From CAYQXJ01 sp964421565 (GTDB lineage: Bacteria; Planctomycetota; Brocadiia; SM23-32): a DNA stretch of 64,000 bases. Location: the NCBI GenBank assembly GCA_964421565.1, contig CAYQXJ010000001.1, positions 186,001-250,000 of the forward strand, given 5' to 3'. The notes under the pieces were generated by a model, which was not told the DNA's origin, ran no database searches, and saw nothing but the letters and a program-made list of their open reading frames with translations. Of the stretch, positions 36,658 to 44,691 are shown in pieces; the first letter of the stretch is position 1; every line of letters starts with the position of its first letter. The translations under genes and the position numbers were made by a program.

Positions 36658-36662
36658 GGCAA

Positions 36663-38006
36663 TCAGCCTCGCAGTTTGCGTGCGATTCGTGCGCGCAGTA
36701 TCAGGGCAGCGGCGTTCAGCAGAAGCACCATCATTACCAGCGTCATCACCATGCCGTACTGCACGTGGCGTATCTCGTCGACGGCCTCATGCTCGGTGGC
36801 CAGGTTGTAAATGTTCCATGGCAGCGCCGGGGTGGGCTGGTTCAGCGTGTCAAGTATACCGAGGGGCCGACCGATGCTGACGGCAGCGGTGAAGATGATG
36901 GGCGCCGTTTCGCCCGCTGCCCGGCCCATGCTGATGACGATGCCGGTCAGGATGCCGGGCAGCGCGGCCGGCAGCAGCACGGTGACCACCGTGCGCCACT
37001 TACTTGCCCCCAGGCTGAGTGCGGCCTCCTTGTAGGCGCTGGGGACGGCACGTATCGCCTCCTCACTGGCGCGGATGACCGTGGGCAGCACGAGCAGCCC
37101 GAGGGTCAGAGAGCCTGCCAGCACGCTCTTGGACGGCGAGACGTGGATGGCATTGATGAAGAACGCGAGCCCGAACAGACCGAACACGATGCTGGGAACG
37201 CCGGCCAGCGTGCTGATGCAACTGCGCAGCAGGCCGATCAGCCGCCCCTCGCCGGCATACTCCACCAGGTAGATAGCCGCTATAACGCCCATCGGCACGG
37301 CGAAGAGCATGGCGCCGACGGTCAGGTACAGTGTGCCGAGCACTTCCGGCCAGATGCCGCCGAAGATGTGGGCGTCGATGGACTTCTGCGTCAAGAAGCG
37401 CCAGTAGAGCGTCCAGCGGGGCAGCAGCATCTGCCGGAGGTTCTCTTCCGTGTAGGCGAACAACGGCTCCAGTTCCGTCTCGCGCCACTCCTCCACGCGC
37501 GGACTAAACATCTGCTTGCCCATCTGCGTGCCGTCGCCGTAGTCGTAACTCTCCACGTACAGCAACTCGTGCAGGATGACCTGAGCCCGGTCCCAGCGGG
37601 TCTGGCCGTACTGGTTACGCACCATGGGCGGGCGTGGCGCGTCGGCGGGTGGGCCGAGCAGCTTGTGGACCAGCTTCCTGACCTTGTCGAACTCCTTGCC
37701 CTTCTTCAGCTTGAGCATGAAGTCCTCGGCCAGGCGCTCCTCGTATGCGGCGAGCATGTTGTAGACCGGCTGGCGCGCCGCCTCGGCTGCCGCTGCCCGC
37801 GCCAGGACCTCCTGACGGTCACCGACTGCGAACTGCTCAAGCTGCAGCAGTCGGTGCTCGATGGTGCCGCGGAAGACGAACGCGGCCATTCCACGGGTGA
37901 ATATAGGCACGAGGATGACCAGCAGCGCGGCGCCCATGAGCACGACGCCGAATATGCTCAGCCCCGTGAATGAGGTATCGACCACTTTGCGCCCGGTGTT
38001 GCTCAT
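36663..38006 (-). CDS. pstA: Phosphate ABC transporter permease PstA with large periplasmic insertion
   Basis: A 447-residue permease, about 150 residues longer than E. coli PstA. The first membrane helix (about 14-36) is followed by roughly 175 charged residues, including coiled-coil-like stretches (MLKLKKGKEFDKVRKLVHKL), before the ABC permease core starting near GTLYLTVGAMLFAVPMGVIA with the EAA-loop SAYKEAALSLGASKWRT. The extra domain, predicted outside the membrane, recalls the DUF3333-type extension of alphaproteobacterial PstA. The core assigns the function securely; the role of the insertion is unknown. Confidence 0.93.
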   Translation of the reverse strand: MSNTGRKVVDTSFTGLSIFGVVLMGAALLVILVPIFTRGMAAFVFRGTIEHRLLQLEQFAVGDRQEVLARAAAAEAARQPVYNMLAAYEERLAEDFMLKLKKGKEFDKVRKLVHKLLGPPADAPRPPMVRNQYGQTRWDRAQVILHELLYVESYDYGDGTQMGKQMFSPRVEEWRETELEPLFAYTEENLRQMLLPRWTLYWRFLTQKSIDAHIFGGIWPEVLGTLYLTVGAMLFAVPMGVIAAIYLVEYAGEGRLIGLLRSCISTLAGVPSIVFGLFGLAFFINAIHVSPSKSVLAGSLTLGLLVLPTVIRASEEAIRAVPSAYKEAALSLGASKWRTVVTVLLPAALPGILTGIVISMGRAAGETAPIIFTAAVSIGRPLGILDTLNQPTPALPWNIYNLATEHEAVDEIRHVQYGMVMTLVMMVLLLNAAALILRARIARKLRG

Positions 38007-38010
38007 CGGG

Positions 38011-39198
38011 TTACCTCAGTTTTGCGCGCGCGCGGCGCGTGATCCACTCCGTCACCAGGTTGGCCAGGAAGCTAAACGTCAGCAGGCAGAGCGCCATGGC
38101 GAACAGCACGTGATAGCGGGCCGAACCCGTCGTCTGGTCGGCCTCGCCCATGTCGCCCGCTATGGTTGCCGTCAGGGTCCTTACCGGCTCCAGCAGGTTG
38201 TAGAAAGGGTGGGGTATCTGGGCGGCGTTTCCGGATGCCATCCACACCACCATCGTTTCGCCCACGGCGCGCATAACGCCCAGGATCACGGCCGCGCATA
38301 TGCCGCCGGCGGCTGCCGGTATGATTACGCGGAAGATCGTCTCGACGCGGGTGGCGCCGAGGGCGTAGCTGCCCTCGCGCAGCTCGCGCCCTGCTGCCTG
38401 CAGGGCGTCTTCGGCAACGCTCACCACCGTGGGCAGGGCCATGATGCCGAGGATGATCGATACATTGAAGGCGTTCGTCCCGCTGGAGACGTGCATTTCC
38501 AGCAGCGATGCCGACGCCCGCCACAACAGCAAGCAGCCCAGCAGGATCGTCGCGATAACTGCCATGGTCTGCCCGATTCCGCGGTAGGAGGCCGGCAGGC
38601 GCCGGGCGACGATGTCGCCGACAACCAGGGCCGCAACCCCCACTACGGGCACTCCGACCAGCCAGACGGCGACGGTGAGGATGGCACCCCCGTGCTGCTG
38701 CAGGTACGGCGCGAAAACGACCAGCGCGAAGAACCCGAACGCCACCGAGGGGATGGCGGCCAGTATCTCGATAACCGGTTTCACCATCTGCCGGACGCCG
38801 AACGGCAGGACGTCGCTGAGGCAGACGGCGGCAGAGATGCCAAGCGGCACCGCCACGACGATGGCACCCAGGGTGACGATGGCGCTGCCGTACAAGATGC
38901 TCAGCGCGCCGAACGACGGGGGCTCGCGGGAAGGGTACCACTCGCGAGTGGTGAAAAACTCAGTGAAGCGTGCCACGCTGAAGGTCGTCCCGCCGTCCTC
39001 AGCGGGGAAGAAGAACGGGAGGGCATCTTTGATGATGAAGGCGAATATGAAGAGGACGGCAATGGCGGAAGCCGAAGTGATGAGGAACAGAAAGGTGCGG
39101 CCCAGGAAAGAGCCGACCCGCCTCAGGCGGGTGGCTCTCTCGCTGAGCAGCAGGCTTCGAGCCTTTGCGTTCTGGCTCTGCGATGAGTCTTGAGGCAT
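38011..39198 (-). CDS. pstC: Phosphate ABC transporter permease PstC
   Basis: A 395-residue permease with six or more helices. The first is at about 35-57, then an outer loop of around 45 residues, then the ABC core with GSAIVTLGAIVVAVPLGI, ILAAIPSVAFGFFALVVF and the EAA loop LREGSYALGATRVETIF. It forms the membrane channel with PstA, which follows four bases later. pstS lies 43 bases upstream. Confidence 0.95.
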   Translation of the reverse strand: MPQDSSQSQNAKARSLLLSERATRLRRVGSFLGRTFLFLITSASAIAVLFIFAFIIKDALPFFFPAEDGGTTFSVARFTEFFTTREWYPSREPPSFGALSILYGSAIVTLGAIVVAVPLGISAAVCLSDVLPFGVRQMVKPVIEILAAIPSVAFGFFALVVFAPYLQQHGGAILTVAVWLVGVPVVGVAALVVGDIVARRLPASYRGIGQTMAVIATILLGCLLLWRASASLLEMHVSSGTNAFNVSIILGIMALPTVVSVAEDALQAAGRELREGSYALGATRVETIFRVIIPAAAGGICAAVILGVMRAVGETMVVWMASGNAAQIPHPFYNLLEPVRTLTATIAGDMGEADQTTGSARYHVLFAMALCLLTFSFLANLVTEWITRRARAKLR

Positions 39199-39241
39199 CT
39201 AAGAACGTCCTTCCAGTGCGCGATCGCATCTGGTGTTTATC

Positions 39242-40099
39242 TCAGTAGTCCGTGACGGGAACGAAGCCGATGCTCTCTACGATCGCCTGCCCGTCGCGCG
39301 TCAGGTGCAGCGTGATGAACGCGTGCAGGTGCGAGCCGAGCTTCGGATATCCGTCGGTGAACATGTAAAGGGGCCGGGCAATGGCGTACTTGCCCGTGGC
39401 GACGGTGCGCGCAGTTGGTTCCACGCCATTGATGGTGAGCGCCTTGACGGTGCGGTCCACAAAGCCCAGACCGACGTAGCCGATGGCGGCCGGTGTGCTC
39501 TGCACACGGGCGCGTATGGCGCCGTTGCTGCCGACGTACTCGGCGGCGTCGTCGATGCGCTCCTTGTTCATCACGAGGCCCTCGAACGTTTCGTAGGTGC
39601 CGCTGTTGGTGTCGCGGCTGATCATGATAATCCGGCGGTCAGGGCCGCCGACCTGGTTCCAGTTCGAGATCTGACCCTTGTAGATGCGGCGGACCTGCTC
39701 GACGCTGAGTTCCTTGACCGGGTTGCTGGGGTGCACGATCATCGCGATGCCGTCCATCGCGACCACGTGGGCCACCGGCTGCCTGCCGGCCTCTACAGCG
39801 GCGGAGAACTCGCCTTCCTTCATGAATCGCGACATGGCGCCTACGTCGCAGGTGCCGTTGATCAGGCTCTTGGCGCCGTTGCCGCTGCCGGATTCGCTGA
39901 CGGTGATGTTGACCTGCGGGTTCTTGGACATGTAGTACTCGGCGAACGCCTTGGCGATGGGGCCGACGGTAGTCGAGCCGTCCACCACGATGGCGTTCGG
40001 GCTGCGCTGCTGGGCGTTGGCATCGAGGGACGCCACGCTCAGAACGGTCGCGCAGGCGAGCACGGCTGCGATCAGGATAGTCTCCAACGTGCGTACCAT
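39242..40099 (-). CDS. pstS: Periplasmic phosphate-binding protein PstS
   Basis: A 285-residue substrate-binding protein with a signal peptide ending near NAQQ. Phosphate-binding segments are VDGSTTVGPIAKAF, SESGSGNGAKSLINGTCDVG and SRDTNSGTYETF. I use ATG 40099, six bases after GGAGGA; a GTG two codons earlier overlaps that site. It is the first gene of pstSCAB-phoU and carries a Pho box upstream, so it should be induced by phosphate starvation. It follows the porin gene on the same strand but has its own promoter. Confidence 0.94.
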   Translation of the reverse strand: MVRTLETILIAAVLACATVLSVASLDANAQQRSPNAIVVDGSTTVGPIAKAFAEYYMSKNPQVNITVSESGSGNGAKSLINGTCDVGAMSRFMKEGEFSAAVEAGRQPVAHVVAMDGIAMIVHPSNPVKELSVEQVRRIYKGQISNWNQVGGPDRRIIMISRDTNSGTYETFEGLVMNKERIDDAAEYVGSNGAIRARVQSTPAAIGYVGLGFVDRTVKALTINGVEPTARTVATGKYAIARPLYMFTDGYPKLGSHLHAFITLHLTRDGQAIVESIGFVPVTDY

Positions 40100-40134
40100 G
40101 GTCACTCCTCCGTGTTGGCGGTTATCCCGCCTGA

Positions 40135-40166
40135 AAGATAGGCTGATTGTGTTAGAAGTGTGTTAG
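40135..40166 (-). promoter_or_regulatory. Pho box and promoter of pstSCAB-phoU
   Basis: On the minus strand CTAACAC occurs at 40160-40166 and again at 40149-40155: two 7-base repeats with a 4-base gap and 11-base period, the layout of a PhoB box (consensus CTGTCAT with 4-base spacers). Eight bases further comes TATCTT (40135-40140) as -10, with no good -35, as expected for a PhoB-activated promoter. Confidence 0.65.
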
Positions 40167-40215
40167 GAGCAGGAGAGCGCCCGGTGAGGAGCGCCCTCCC
40201 GCGCCCCCGGGGCGT

Positions 40216-41616
40216 TTAGAAGTCCACCTGCAGACGCATCATGAAGGTGTCTGCGTCGGCGTCGTCGATCAAGTCCTCTTCGTACATCCTGTCTTCGAGC
40301 GACGAGTTGACGTAGTTCCACATGATGCGCATGTTCGGGTTGAGGTACCAGTTCAGGCCCAGCGTGACGTTGCTCAGCTCGCCGGCATACATGATGTCGC
40401 CGTCGTTCAGGTCAACGTTGGAGTAGCGGGCCGCGACTTCCCAGGCGCCCAGTCCGCCCTTGCCGTCGAAGTTGTTCTTCGGCTTGACGCGGTCAAACTT
40501 GCCGCCGGAAGTCTTGTAAGGACGGTGTTCGCCTGTCAGGAAGTAGCTGGCGAACACGTAGAAGCCGTCGAACTGCGGGTCATCCATGGATTCGGAGTCC
40601 ACGTTCGCCGTGATGTACTCACCCTGCAGGCTGAAGGGGCCGTGCACCCAGGCCGCTTCAAGGCCGCAGAGGACAACGTCATCGGCCATGAACTTGTCCG
40701 TGTTGACCCAGCGCTCGGAGGCGAGGTGCACCTCCGGACGGGCGCGGTAGCGCACCATCTCGGGGCTGTTGCGATAGCTGCCGGCAGCGCCCAGATGCAC
40801 CAGGCGGGCGCCGTCGTCCTCGTAATAGGGCAGGTAGGTCAGGCGGCCGGTCGCATTCCAGCCCTCCTGATAGGTCGCCTCGTCGTCGTCGCTGTTGTGC
40901 TCTACGAACGTGCCGACCGCCCACGTGCCGCGCTTCTCGTTGAAGGTGTTAGCCACCTGGACACCGATGTTCCGGCTCGGCGAGAATGCCGCAACCGGAA
41001 GTGCACGCTCCATGAAGGTGATGTACTTGCTGCTGGTCAGTTCTTCAAGGCTGAACGGTTCCTTGAAGTTACCGGCCTTCACGGTGCCGATCGGCAGCAG
41101 GTTCGCGAACTCCAGGTAGGCGTCCTTGAAGTCCGCATCGCCACCGGCGAAGTCTATCTGCAGTTTGTAGCCGGTGTTCTCGTAGATACTGCCTTGCATG
41201 TAGAAGCGCGCCCGGCGGAACTCGGCGTCGCCCTCCAACTCGCCCAGAGTCGCCTCGATCTCGTCGTCCGCACTCATGCTCGCTACGTCGACCATGATGC
41301 GTCCGCCGACCTTCAGGCTGAAGGCGCCGTCCAGGCTCTTGAAGCGCAGACCCTTGCTCCAGTATGCCTTCAGGGTCTCTGGGCCGTAGAGCTGTTCCAT
41401 CTCCTCGCGGACAATCTGCGAGACCTGCTCTCTGTCGACCCCCTGCCGGGCGGGGGGCAGACCCCGCTCGCGGGAATACTCTTCCAGCCGCTTCTCGAGT
41501 TCGTCAACACGCCGACGCAGGACATCCACTTCGGAATACCCCGCCGACGCTACGCCACCAACCAGCAGGGAGAGCCCCACTGCCAGCAGCACCGCTCTGC
41601 TTGCCATTCTACACAT
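40216..41616 (-). CDS. Phosphate-selective porin OprO/OprP-like
   Basis: A 466-residue outer-membrane protein. After a signal peptide comes a coiled-coil segment (VLRRRVDELEKRLEEYSRER, about 30-52) that may anchor or trimerise, then beta-barrel strands of the porin O/P family: GGRIMVDVAS, ARFYMQGSIYENTGYKLQIDF, GNFKEPFSLEELTSS, and the final LNWYLNPNMRIMWNYV and MMRLQVDF ending in aromatic Phe. This tail supports insertion by the Bam complex and shows the organism has an outer membrane. Three ATGs are close together; 41616 has the best spacing from AGAGG. It lies just before pstS and would supply it with phosphate. Confidence 0.88.
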   Translation of the reverse strand: MCRMASRAVLLAVGLSLLVGGVASAGYSEVDVLRRRVDELEKRLEEYSRERGLPPARQGVDREQVSQIVREEMEQLYGPETLKAYWSKGLRFKSLDGAFSLKVGGRIMVDVASMSADDEIEATLGELEGDAEFRRARFYMQGSIYENTGYKLQIDFAGGDADFKDAYLEFANLLPIGTVKAGNFKEPFSLEELTSSKYITFMERALPVAAFSPSRNIGVQVANTFNEKRGTWAVGTFVEHNSDDDEATYQEGWNATGRLTYLPYYEDDGARLVHLGAAGSYRNSPEMVRYRARPEVHLASERWVNTDKFMADDVVLCGLEAAWVHGPFSLQGEYITANVDSESMDDPQFDGFYVFASYFLTGEHRPYKTSGGKFDRVKPKNNFDGKGGLGAWEVAARYSNVDLNDGDIMYAGELSNVTLGLNWYLNPNMRIMWNYVNSSLEDRMYEEDLIDDADADTFMMRLQVDF

Positions 41617-42048
41617 GCTATGCATCCTCTAAGAGTTGAACGGACGGACAGTTGCAGAAACAAACCGCAGTGATTAGGGGGGAAGACTGCCTGCATCTGC
41701 GCGCACGCCGTCGGTGACGGCGCGCGCGGCGTCACACTCCATCCTCCGGACCTCGCATGTCTGCCACGCTCTGCCGCTCAGGCGTGCACGCGCCACCGGC
41801 GGCCCCCACGGACCGATACGCGACCGATGGCACGCTGCTGCTTTTGCGCTTGTGCACACGGGTAGAGCGGGGACAGTAGCCGAGGCGCTGCCTCGTTGCG
41901 TTGTGTCCACGGGCGCACGCCGCCTCGCAAAACGCGCACTCGGGGTGCTCAAGCCATCTGCCTTGAGCAGCACAGGATAGGGCCGGGCTATGAGGGAGGT
42001 GTTAGCGCTCGTTGAGAAACGCGATGACGTGCGCCGGGCGGCGCGACG
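41617..42048. other. Intergenic region between phoR and the porin gene
   Basis: 432 bases without a supportable gene. It holds a perfect inverted repeat CGCCGTC-GGT-GACGGCG at 41706-41722, and one isolated CTAACAC half-site (minus strand, 41999-42005) like those of the pstS Pho box. No clear -35/-10 pair was found for the porin. Confidence 0.5.
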
Positions 42049-43827
42049 TCATTCGCTCGGCAGGTAAATGGTGAATGTGCTGCCCTTGCCGAGAGTGGTC
42101 TGCACGTCCACGCGGCCGCCGTGGGCCTGGGCGATGTGCTTGACGATAGCCAGCCCCAGGCCGGTGCCCCCGCTCTTGCGGTCCCGACCGCGGTCTACGC
42201 GGTAGAAGCGCTCGAATATGCGCGGCAGGTGCTCTGAGGGTATCCCCGGCCCCTCGTCGCGCACGCTGATGCGCGCCTCCTGTCCCTCCCGGCGCGCTTC
42301 CACGCGGATGCTGCTGCCTGCCGGGCTGTAGGTGACGGCATTGTCCACGAGGTTGAAGACGGCCTGCTCGAGCAGGGCGGCGTTCATGGGAATGCGCACT
42401 TTGCCTTCGCACTCGAGCTCCACGTGTACGTCCTTTGTCTCGGCGGCTGTGCGGCAGAGCGCCACCGCCGACTCGACCACCTCGTCGAGCGCCCCTTGCT
42501 CGAGGCTCACCTCTCCGGCTTCGACCTCTCGTTCGGTGCGGCTCAGCGTCAGCAGGTCGTTGAACAGCATCTGCAGGCGGTCGGCCTGCCTGACGATGAT
42601 GCTCAGGAAGCGTTCGCGCTTGCGTGCGTCATCCTCCTGCTGCTCCAGCAGGGTTTCGGCGAAGCCTTTGATGACGGTGATGGGCGTTCGCAACTCATGG
42701 CTGACGTTCGCCACGAAGTCCTGGCGCATGCGTTCCAGGCGGCGCAGGCGGGTCACGTCGTTCAGTGCCAGCAGCGTGCCGGCGGGTTCGCCCTCGGTGC
42801 CTCTCAGCACGGTACCCCGCACGTGCAGGTGCAGCTCGCCCTCCTCACCCGGTAGCGTCACTTCGCCCTCCACCAGTTCGTCAGCGCCGAGGGCCCTGTT
42901 GATGATCTGGTGCAGACCGGGGTTGCGCACGATCTCCTGTATGGTGCGGCCCACGGCCCGGCCGGCGTCGGTGCCCAGTAGTCCGGCTGCCGCGCGGTTC
43001 ATGATCAGTACGCGGTCCTCGGCGTCCACGGCGAGAACGCCCTCCACCATGCTGCGCAGCACGGCCTCCAGCTCGTTGCGCTGCTGCAGCACGGTGCCGA
43101 CGCGCTGGTCCAGGCGCTCTGCCATCTGGTTCATCGCCTCGGCGAGCGACGCGAGCTCTCTGGCCTTGGGCACGGGCACTTTGTGCTTCAGGTCGCCTCG
43201 GGCGAACCACTCCGCTCCGCCCTGCAGTTCCTGGAGCGGTTTCACGATGCGCCGCGAGGCGTAGAGGCTTGCCGCCGCCGCAACCAGGGCGACGATCACT
43301 GCCCAGAGCAGCACCTTCTCGCTGAACCAGCCTATGGTCTGCTGCATGCTGGCCAGTGGCACCGAGGCCCGCACCACGTGGGTGACTCTCCCTCTGTCGC
43401 TGCGCAGGGGCACGGCCACGTACATCATTGTTCGGCGCAAAGTGCGGCTGCGGCGTACGGCCTGGCCGACTTCGCCCCGGAGCGCATGGGCGATCTCCGG
43501 GCGGTCGGCGTGGTTCTCCATGCGTTCGGAGTCCTCGTGCGAGTCGCCCAGCACGTCGCCGAACTCATCCACCACGGTAAGGCGAGCCTCCGCATGCTCG
43601 CTGAGGGCTGCGCAAAGCTCATCGAGGTTGCCGTTGCCTTCGGCGAGCAGGGCTTCGCGTATCTGGGTGCTGGCCAACCGCGCCCGCCCCTCCAGGCCGT
43701 CGGCCGTCACTTGTTGATGGAAGCTCTGCAGCAGGTGGCTTCCGTACCACAGCACGGCCACCAGTACCCCGAAGGTGATGAGCAGATATGACGGGTACAG
43801 TTGCCACAGCAGGCGTCTGCGGGCCAC
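42049..43827 (-). CDS. phoR: Phosphate regulon sensor histidine kinase PhoR
   Basis: A 592-residue sensor kinase: membrane helix 1 (about 11-32), a periplasmic region of about 140 residues, helix 2 (about 173-193), HAMP, a PAS domain (VLRSMVEGVLAVDAEDRVLIMN), HisKA with the phosphorylated histidine in FVANVSHELRTPITVIKGF, and HATPase with NLVDNAVTY and GTGLGLAIVKHI. The order matches long PhoR/PnpS kinases that sense PstSCAB-PhoU status. It lies three bases downstream of phoB. Confidence 0.93.
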   Translation of the reverse strand: MARRRLLWQLYPSYLLITFGVLVAVLWYGSHLLQSFHQQVTADGLEGRARLASTQIREALLAEGNGNLDELCAALSEHAEARLTVVDEFGDVLGDSHEDSERMENHADRPEIAHALRGEVGQAVRRSRTLRRTMMYVAVPLRSDRGRVTHVVRASVPLASMQQTIGWFSEKVLLWAVIVALVAAAASLYASRRIVKPLQELQGGAEWFARGDLKHKVPVPKARELASLAEAMNQMAERLDQRVGTVLQQRNELEAVLRSMVEGVLAVDAEDRVLIMNRAAAGLLGTDAGRAVGRTIQEIVRNPGLHQIINRALGADELVEGEVTLPGEEGELHLHVRGTVLRGTEGEPAGTLLALNDVTRLRRLERMRQDFVANVSHELRTPITVIKGFAETLLEQQEDDARKRERFLSIIVRQADRLQMLFNDLLTLSRTEREVEAGEVSLEQGALDEVVESAVALCRTAAETKDVHVELECEGKVRIPMNAALLEQAVFNLVDNAVTYSPAGSSIRVEARREGQEARISVRDEGPGIPSEHLPRIFERFYRVDRGRDRKSGGTGLGLAIVKHIAQAHGGRVDVQTTLGKGSTFTIYLPSE

Positions 43828-43830
43828 GGC

Positions 43831-44517
43831 TCACTCCTTGAAGCGATAGCCCACGCCGCGTACGGTCTCGATCAGGTCGCCGAAGCTCCCCAGTTTCTTG
43901 CGCAGCGTGGCGATGTGGAAATCGACCGACCGGTCGGTCACGGGATAGTCCGAGCCCCGCACTGCGTCGATGATCTGGTAACGGGTGAACACCCAGCCCG
44001 GGCGCCGGGCCAGGAAGTGGAGTATCTGGAACTCGGTGTGCGTCAGGTCGATGCGCTCCTCGCCGGCGCGCACCTCGTGCCGGCCGGGATGGATCAGCAG
44101 GTCATGCGCCTCGATCGGCTCGTCTTCGGCCACCGGCTCCCGCCTTTTGCGGCGCAACACCGCGCGCACGCGGGCCATCAGCACGCGCGGGCTGAACGGC
44201 TTGGTCACGTAGTCGTCCGCCCCGAGCTCGAGCCCGGCCACGATGTCCGCTTCCTCGCCCTTCGCCGTGAGCATGACGATGGGTATGTGCGCGCTCTCCT
44301 GGTCTGCCTTCAACCTGCGGCAGACTTCCAGCCCGTCGATGCCGGGCAGCAACAGGTCCAGCACGATCAAGTCCGGCCTCTGTGCGCGAGTCTTCTTGAG
44401 CGCTTCCTCGCCCGTGCCCACGCACGTTACCTCGTAGCCTTCCCGCTCGACGTGATGGCCGACCAGTTCCCGGATGTCCTCTTCGTCGTCGACGACCAGT
44501 ATGTGTTCCTTCGGCAT
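43831..44517 (-). CDS. phoB: Phosphate regulon response regulator PhoB
   Basis: A 228-residue OmpR/PhoB-type regulator: receiver with DDEEDI, phosphoacceptor in VLDLLLPGIDG, T in MLTAKGEEAD and K in TKPFSP, then a winged-helix domain (LTHTEFQILHFLARRPGWVF, TDRSVDFHIATLRKKL, TVRGVGYRF). It should bind the Pho box before pstS. ATG 44517 has GGGGGCG upstream. phoR follows immediately. Confidence 0.93.
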   Translation of the reverse strand: MPKEHILVVDDEEDIRELVGHHVEREGYEVTCVGTGEEALKKTRAQRPDLIVLDLLLPGIDGLEVCRRLKADQESAHIPIVMLTAKGEEADIVAGLELGADDYVTKPFSPRVLMARVRAVLRRKRREPVAEDEPIEAHDLLIHPGRHEVRAGEERIDLTHTEFQILHFLARRPGWVFTRYQIIDAVRGSDYPVTDRSVDFHIATLRKKLGSFGDLIETVRGVGYRFKE

Positions 44518-44533
44518 TGGCGCCCCCTGATCC

Positions 44534-44580
44534 GTGTTAGGTTCGGGTACACCCATCTGTATTATAGTCTACTATGTTAG
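44534..44580 (-). promoter_or_regulatory. phoB promoter with Pho half-sites
   Basis: Minus strand: TATAAT at 44561-44566 has no good -35, but CTAACAT (44574-44580) lies just upstream of it and CTAACAC (44534-44540) downstream, both like the repeats before pstS. Autoregulation is plausible; single half-sites also occur by chance. Confidence 0.4.
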
Positions 44581-44691
44581 CGCGCGGTGAGCGCTTCTCG
44601 ATGCCCGCGTGAGCCGATCCGCCCCCCAGGCCTGGGCGACATCTGTCCATGATGTGTTCTCGCCGTCCGAGAGGGCGCGGCGCACGTTCGA

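Noticed and set aside
36765..39186. Long plus-strand frames opposite pstA and pstC
   Set aside because: Gln/Asp/Arg-rich shadows; the minus strand carries recognisable permeases with membrane helices.
40175..40215. GC-rich CGCCCCCGGGGCG palindrome and GAGCGCCC direct repeats after the porin gene
   Set aside because: Loop too small and no T run, so not called as a terminator; direct repeats are short and may be chance in GC-rich DNA.
41674..41973. 99-codon minus-strand frame between phoR and the porin
   Set aside because: No start signal, Arg/Ala-rich shadow composition and no recognisable domain.
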